The notes under the pieces were generated by a model that saw only the letters and a program-made list of their open reading frames with translations, was not told the DNA's origin and searched no databases. A program made the translations under genes and the position numbers. Below are positions 1-6,028 of a stretch of 6,028 nt of DNA, piece by piece (the stretch's first letter is position 1; every line of letters begins with the position of its first letter). Source of the DNA: Candidatus Nanopelagicales bacterium (GTDB taxonomy: Bacteria; Actinomycetota; Actinomycetes; S36-B12; UBA10799); contig JAUYKX010000271.1 of NCBI GenBank assembly GCA_030699055.1, forward strand, positions 1 to 6,028. The letters run 5' to 3'.

Positions 1-2119
<2,119 letters not shown>

Positions 2120-2132
2120 CGCCATTTCGCGC

Positions 2133-2179
2133 CGAAGACGGTTCGATCCGGCAAGTTGCCAGGTGCTCAGCGGTCTTCG
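2133..2179. terminator. Possible bidirectional terminator-like inverted repeat at the bldD/pyk convergence
   Basis: The arms CGAAGAC (2133-2139) and GTCTTCG (2173-2179) enclose the convergent gap and the last codons of pyk. Inside lies a small hairpin-like GGCAAGTTGCC (2150-2160). Convergent genes need termination here, but the outer loop is long, there is no T-run on either strand, and the right arm is pyk coding sequence. This is a weak candidate only. Confidence 0.2.
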
Positions 2180-3612
2180 TCGCCTTCACGCACAGGTGAA
2201 CCCATCACGTGAACACGCATGCCGTTGGTCGTACCGGTGACGCCGGGGGGAACGCCGGCCACGACCACCACCCGATCGCCCGGTTGGCATCGGCCGAACC
2301 GCAGCAACTGGGCATCAACCTGCACCACCATGTGGTCGGTGCTACGCGCCGGCTCGACCATGAAGGTCTCCACCCCCCAGACCAGGGCCAACTGCGACCT
2401 GACCCTTTGGTTCGGGGTGAAGGCGATCAGTGGAATCGGGGATCTGTGGCGGGACACGAGCCGGGTCGAAAGACCAGTCTCGGTGAATGTACACAAATGA
2501 GTGGCGCGGACGGCGGCGCCGACCTCGCACGCGGCCCGGGTCATCGCCCGAGCGGTTGATCCGAGCTTCGTATCGGCAGGGGGACGGAACTTGCCGACCA
2601 CGTCCGCCTCAACGTGCAGAATGATCCGCGACATGGTGTCCACCACCAGCGCCGGATGACGGCCCACCGCGGTCTCTGCCGACAGCATGAGGGCATCGGC
2701 TCCGTCGATGACGGCGTTGGCCACGTCCGAGACCTCGGCCCGCGTCGGTCGGCGGTCGGTCACCATCGAGTCGAGCATCTGGGTGGCGACGATTACCGGC
2801 TTTCCCGCCGCCCGACAGTGATCGATTATGTCCTTCTGAACGAGCGGTACCTCTTCCAAAGGTAGCTCCACGCCGAGGTCACCCCGGGCGATCATGATCC
2901 CGTCGAACCTGTCGACGATTTCGCTGATCAGTTCGACCGCCTGCGGCTTCTCAATTTTCGCCAGAATCGGAACGCGGCAGGTCATTTCGTCCATGACCGC
3001 GCGCACGACGTCGACGTCGGAAGGTGAGCGCACAAACGAGAGCGCAACGAGATCGGCTCCCGCAGCGAGCACCCACCGCAAATCTGCCAGGTCCTTCTCG
3101 GTGAGGGCAGGGGCGCTCACGGCTACGCCAGGCAGATTGATGCCCTTGTGGTCCGACACCGGCCCACCTTCGAGCACTTCAGTGACGACGTCATTTCCGC
3201 TGACCTCGATGACCTGCACCGCAATTCGACCGTCATCGATAAGCATCAGGTCACCGGCCTTGACGTCACCAGGAAGACCCGTGTACGTAGTCGAACATCT
3301 GCCGGCATCTCCGACGACGTCATCCGCGGTGATGACGAACCGATCTCCCACCGAGAGATTGACCGGGCCGGACGAGAACGTGCCGAGACGGATCTTCGGT
3401 CCCTGCAAGTCCGCCAGGACACCAACCCCGCGCCCGGTAACGTCGGTCGCGTAGCGAACTGCCGCGATCGCCTCGCGATGCTCGTCGTGGGTTCCGTGAC
3501 TCAGGTTAATCCGGGCCACGTCCATCCCCGCCCGAACCAGAGAGACCACGTCCTGTCGGCTCCTGACCGCCGGACCGAGCGTACAGACGATCTTTGCTCG
3601 ACGCCGATACAT
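2167..3612 (-). CDS. pyk: Pyruvate kinase
   Basis: Transfers phosphate from phosphoenolpyruvate to ADP, giving pyruvate and ATP in the last step of cytosolic glycolysis. From ATG 3612 the protein is 481 aa, the usual length. Visible elements are RAKIVCTLGP (5-14), ARINLSHG with substrate-binding Arg34, Asn36 and Ser38 (33-40), ADLQGPKIRLG (67-77), the B domain (about 78-170), LSFVRS (191-196), the active-site signature ILAKIEKPQAVE with catalytic Lys219 and metal ligand Glu221, MIARGDLGVE with Asp245, ATQMLDSM (276-283), and LMLSAETAVGRHP (309-320). The C-terminal regulatory domain follows, without the extra phosphohistidine domain seen in Bacillus enzymes. The start lies 2 bases after the gltD stop. 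An in-frame GTG at 3618 would instead overlap that stop in GTGA and add two residues. Translational coupling within gltB-gltD-pyk is likely. Confidence 0.97.
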   Translation of the reverse strand: MYRRRAKIVCTLGPAVRSRQDVVSLVRAGMDVARINLSHGTHDEHREAIAAVRYATDVTGRGVGVLADLQGPKIRLGTFSSGPVNLSVGDRFVITADDVVGDAGRCSTTYTGLPGDVKAGDLMLIDDGRIAVQVIEVSGNDVVTEVLEGGPVSDHKGINLPGVAVSAPALTEKDLADLRWVLAAGADLVALSFVRSPSDVDVVRAVMDEMTCRVPILAKIEKPQAVELISEIVDRFDGIMIARGDLGVELPLEEVPLVQKDIIDHCRAAGKPVIVATQMLDSMVTDRRPTRAEVSDVANAVIDGADALMLSAETAVGRHPALVVDTMSRIILHVEADVVGKFRPPADTKLGSTARAMTRAACEVGAAVRATHLCTFTETGLSTRLVSRHRSPIPLIAFTPNQRVRSQLALVWGVETFMVEPARSTDHMVVQVDAQLLRFGRCQPGDRVVVVAGVPPGVTGTTNGMRVHVMGSPVREGDEDR

Positions 3613-3614
3613 GA

Positions 3615-5069
3615 TCACACCACTCTCTGTCGGGCACTGCTGGAAATCGGCGTCGAAAGGTTGGTCGTCCCGGTCAGGTACCGGTCCACCGCCGCAGCGG
3701 CGCCTCGACCCTCGGCTATTGCCCAAACGATCAGGCTCTGCCCGCGCCCGGCGTCACCGGCAACGAACACGCCTTCCACCTCGGTCTGGTAACCCTCATC
3801 GCGAACAATGTTTCCCCGCTGATCGATACCCAAACCGAGTTGCTCTCCGATCAGTCCCGCTTCCGGCCCGGTGAATCCCATCGCCATGAACACCAAGTCG
3901 ACCGGAAGCCTGTGCTCACTACCCTCGATTGACGAAAAGGATCCGTTATCCCAGGACACCTCGACCAGCTCGAGCCCGGCGACCTGTCCGTTGCCCCGAT
4001 CGTGGAAGGCGAGCGTGCTGACCCCGAAACGGCGCTCACCCGCCTCCTCATGCGCCGAGCTGATCCGAAACACGTTCGGGTAGATGGGCCAAGGCTGACC
4101 ACTCGGCCGGGCCTCCGGAGGCCTGGGCATGATCTCGAGTTGGATGATGGATGCCGCTTCCTGTCTTACTGCCGTCCCCAGACAGTCGGCCCCGGTGTCT
4201 CCACCGCCGATGATCACAACATTCTTGCCATGAGCGTTGATCGGCGAGACCTCGAGGTCTCCTTCGCAGACGCGATTCGCCAACGGCAGGTACTCCATCG
4301 CCTGATGGACGCCATTGAGATCCGACCCCGGAACCGAAAGGCCCCGGGGAACAGTCGAACCGATGGCCAGCACGACAGCGTCGTAACGGCGGCGCAGGTC
4401 GTCGGCCGTGATGTCAATACCGACCTCGATCTCGGTGCGAAACTTCACTCCCTCGGCCCGGAGTTGACCGATCCGCCGGTCGATGTGTCGCTTTTCCATC
4501 TTGAATTCGGGGATGCCGTAACGCAGCAGGCCACCCACCCGATCGGATCGTTCATACACCGCGACCGTGTGGCCGGCTCGGACCAATTGTTGGGCCGTAG
4601 CCAGCCCGGCAGGCCCCGATCCGACGACAGCGACCGTTTTGCCCGTCAGGTGAGCCGGCGGGTGCGGCCTGATCCACCCCTCATTCCAGGCCCGATCCAC
4701 AATCTCGAACTCAATTTGCTTGATCGTCACCGGATCCTGGTTAATCCCCAGTACGCAGGCCGTCTCGCACGGAGCCGGGCACAGCCGCCCGGTGAAGTCG
4801 GGAAAGTTGTTGGTCGCATGAAGTCGCTCCATGGCCGCGACCCAGTCTTGTCGCCAAACGAGGTCGTTCCATTCCGGAATCAGATTGCCGAGCGGGCAGC
4901 CGTCATGACAGAAAGGAACACCGCAATCCATGCAACGACTGGCCTGGCGCACGATGTCGGTCTCGGGAAAGTCCTCGTATACCTCGCGCCAGTCCCGGAT
5001 CCGCACGTCGACCGGCCGCCGAGCCGGCAATGTCCGACCAGCCTTCAGGAAACCCCTCGGGTCAGCCAC
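3615..5069 (-). CDS. gltD: Glutamate synthase (NADPH) small subunit
   Basis: The beta subunit of glutamate synthase takes electrons from NADPH by FAD and passes them through iron-sulfur clusters to GltB, where 2-oxoglutarate and glutamine-derived ammonia become glutamate. The protein is 484 aa, normal for the family. Cysteine groups for the 4Fe-4S clusters are at C46, C49, C54, C58 and at C97, C101, C105. The FAD-binding VVGSGPAGLATAQQL lies at 148-162, the NADPH-binding VIIGGGDTGADC at 285-296, and the second FAD contact GVFVAGDAGRGQSLIVWA at 433-450. The start is GTG 5069, overlapping the gltB stop by 8 bases and preceded at 6 bases by GGAGG inside gltB. The frame is open further upstream, but that part is antisense-like read-through of gltB in another frame and lacks GltD similarity. 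Confidence 0.97.
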   Translation of the reverse strand: MADPRGFLKAGRTLPARRPVDVRIRDWREVYEDFPETDIVRQASRCMDCGVPFCHDGCPLGNLIPEWNDLVWRQDWVAAMERLHATNNFPDFTGRLCPAPCETACVLGINQDPVTIKQIEFEIVDRAWNEGWIRPHPPAHLTGKTVAVVGSGPAGLATAQQLVRAGHTVAVYERSDRVGGLLRYGIPEFKMEKRHIDRRIGQLRAEGVKFRTEIEVGIDITADDLRRRYDAVVLAIGSTVPRGLSVPGSDLNGVHQAMEYLPLANRVCEGDLEVSPINAHGKNVVIIGGGDTGADCLGTAVRQEAASIIQLEIMPRPPEARPSGQPWPIYPNVFRISSAHEEAGERRFGVSTLAFHDRGNGQVAGLELVEVSWDNGSFSSIEGSEHRLPVDLVFMAMGFTGPEAGLIGEQLGLGIDQRGNIVRDEGYQTEVEGVFVAGDAGRGQSLIVWAIAEGRGAAAAVDRYLTGTTNLSTPISSSARQRVV

Positions 5070-6028
5070 TGGCCACCTCCATGACGAATCGATCCGGATC
5101 CTCTCCGAGTTCCTCGGCGAGCGCGATGGCATTGAGCACTCGCCGATAATCCCGCGGCATGATCTTGCTGAACCGGCTGAGCGTATTGGCCCAGTCGGCG
5201 AGCAACGAACGGGCGAGATCGGAACCCGTCTGCTCCGCGTGAGCGGCAATGATCTCCACGAGAAAATCGCAGTCGGCGTCGTTGGGCGGTTCCACATCGA
5301 CGAGTTCACCATTCACCGCCGCTGGATCGAGATCGAGCACGAAGGTGATCCCACCGGACATTCCGGCGGCCACATTTCGGCCCGTAGCACCCAGCACGAT
5401 TACCCGCCCACCGGTCATGTACTCGCATAGATGGTCGCCGGCTCCTTCCACCACGACGGTCGCGCCGCTATTGCGCACGCAGCAGCGCTCGCCCACCTGG
5501 CCGCGGATGAAGATTTCACCTCCGGTGGCGCCGTACGCGATCACATTGCCCGCGATGATCTGCTCCTCCGGCCGGAATGGCGCCGCCCCGTCGGGGCGAA
5601 TCGCCAACCGCCCACCGGACAGCCCCTTGCCCAGGTAGTCGTTCGCGTCTCCCTCCAATCGCAAGGTCACTCCTCGCGGGAGGAACGCACCGAATGACTG
5701 TCCCGCCGATCCCACCAGGGTGATGTCGATGGTCTCCTCGGGCAACCCGGCCGAGCCGTACCGCCTACTGATCTCGCTGCCGAGCATCGTTCCAACGGTT
5801 CGGTTGACGTTTCGAATCTCCATCCGAACCCTGACCGGTTCCCCTCGCTCGATGGCATCCCGGCACATTTCGATGAGCTGGTTGTCAAGGGCCTTCTCCA
5901 GGCCGTGATCCTGCGACACGACCTGACGCCGCGCAGTGCCCTCCGACAACTCCGGCATGACCAGAATCGGACTCAGATCCAGTCCCTCCGCCTTCCAATG
6001 ACTCACGGCCGCCCGAGTGTCCAGCAGG
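5062..6028 (-). CDS. gltB: Glutamate synthase large subunit, C-terminal part (5' end outside window)
   Basis: The large subunit holds the glutamine amidotransferase, central, FMN/iron-sulfur synthase and C-terminal GXGXG domains of glutamate synthase. Only the last 321 residues of a protein usually near 1500 are in the window, so the amidotransferase and cofactor-binding regions are not seen. The visible part starts at the end of the synthase domain (SHWKAEGLDLSPIL), continues through a QDHGLEKALD linker, and then shows the right-handed beta-helix with repeating glycine turns: GSAGQSFGAFL, GKGLSGGRLAI, AYGATGGEIFIRG, CVRNSGATVVVEG, YMTGGRVIVLG and GRNVAAGMSGG. A helical tail (WANTLSRFSKIMPRDY) ends the protein as in other GltB. 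The frame is uninterrupted to the window edge; a GTG at 6006 is internal and not a start. It is the first visible gene of gltB-gltD-pyk. Confidence 0.96.
   Translation of the reverse strand, partial: LLDTRAAVSHWKAEGLDLSPILVMPELSEGTARRQVVSQDHGLEKALDNQLIEMCRDAIERGEPVRVRMEIRNVNRTVGTMLGSEISRRYGSAGLPEETIDITLVGSAGQSFGAFLPRGVTLRLEGDANDYLGKGLSGGRLAIRPDGAAPFRPEEQIIAGNVIAYGATGGEIFIRGQVGERCCVRNSGATVVVEGAGDHLCEYMTGGRVIVLGATGRNVAAGMSGGITFVLDLDPAAVNGELVDVEPPNDADCDFLVEIIAAHAEQTGSDLARSLLADWANTLSRFSKIMPRDYRRVLNAIALAEELGEDPDRFVMEVASG
5076..5080 (-). promoter_or_regulatory. Shine-Dalgarno sequence that fixes the gltD start
   Basis: GGAGG on the minus strand, within the last codons of gltB, stands 6 bases before GTG 5069. 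It decides the gltD start in favour of the overlapping GTG over any longer frame. Confidence 0.75.

Noticed and set aside
3613..3726. Extension of Pyk upstream of ATG 3612 by about 38 residues.
   Set aside because: The extension overlaps the gltD 3' end in another frame, is unlike Pyk N-termini, and would push the protein beyond family length. Only the two-residue extension from GTG 3618 remains possible.
4002..5084. A 360-codon plus-strand open frame opposite gltD.
   Set aside because: It is the antisense shadow of a clear gltD. It has an arginine/proline/aspartate-rich composition typical of shadow frames in GC-rich DNA, and no recognisable domain.

Overview
The window is GC-rich, densely packed bacterial chromosome carrying core metabolic genes and one developmental-type regulator. 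It suggests an actinomycete-lineage bacterium (Actinomycetota): the regulator is a near full-length match to remembered Streptomyces BldD, PyrB and PyrR have the actinobacterial sequence style, and a bldD-pyrR neighbourhood is known from Streptomyces. The exact class cannot be fixed from the sequence alone. There is no sign of mobile elements, CRISPR arrays, tRNA or rRNA, and no gene-free stretch longer than 240 bases.

Layout from left to right. Bases 1-803 (minus) hold the 5' 267 codons of pyrB, which runs out of the window at its HPGP motif. pyrR (800-1390, minus) lies just upstream of pyrB and overlaps it by GTGA. A 240-base divergent control region (1391-1630) separates pyrR from bldD (1631-2119, plus). 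bldD converges on the minus-strand unit gltB-gltD-pyk across a 47-base gap. pyk occupies 2167-3612, gltD 3615-5069, and the 3' part of gltB 5062-6028, with its 5' end beyond the window. All gene joins in this unit are overlaps or a 2-base gap, so it reads as one transcript.

The control region is the richest part. On the plus strand, a sigma-70-like promoter (TTGCAT, 17 bases, TAACCT) is overlapped by a 13-base site that fits the Streptomyces BldD consensus at every specified position, which predicts bldD autorepression. On the minus strand, the pyrR leader carries a PyrR-binding stem-loop whose lower helix pairs the AAGGAG Shine-Dalgarno sequence, which predicts pyrimidine-dependent translational repression of pyrRB. 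The BldD protein keeps the complete RGD-X8-RQDD signature for cyclic di-GMP, so the predicted autoregulation could be gated by that messenger.

Functionally, pyrRB serves de novo UMP synthesis and its feedback control. gltBD makes glutamate from glutamine and 2-oxoglutarate. pyk converts PEP to pyruvate and supplies carbon toward 2-oxoglutarate. I found no wholly undescribed system. The noteworthy content is the compact double regulatory region and its predicted links.
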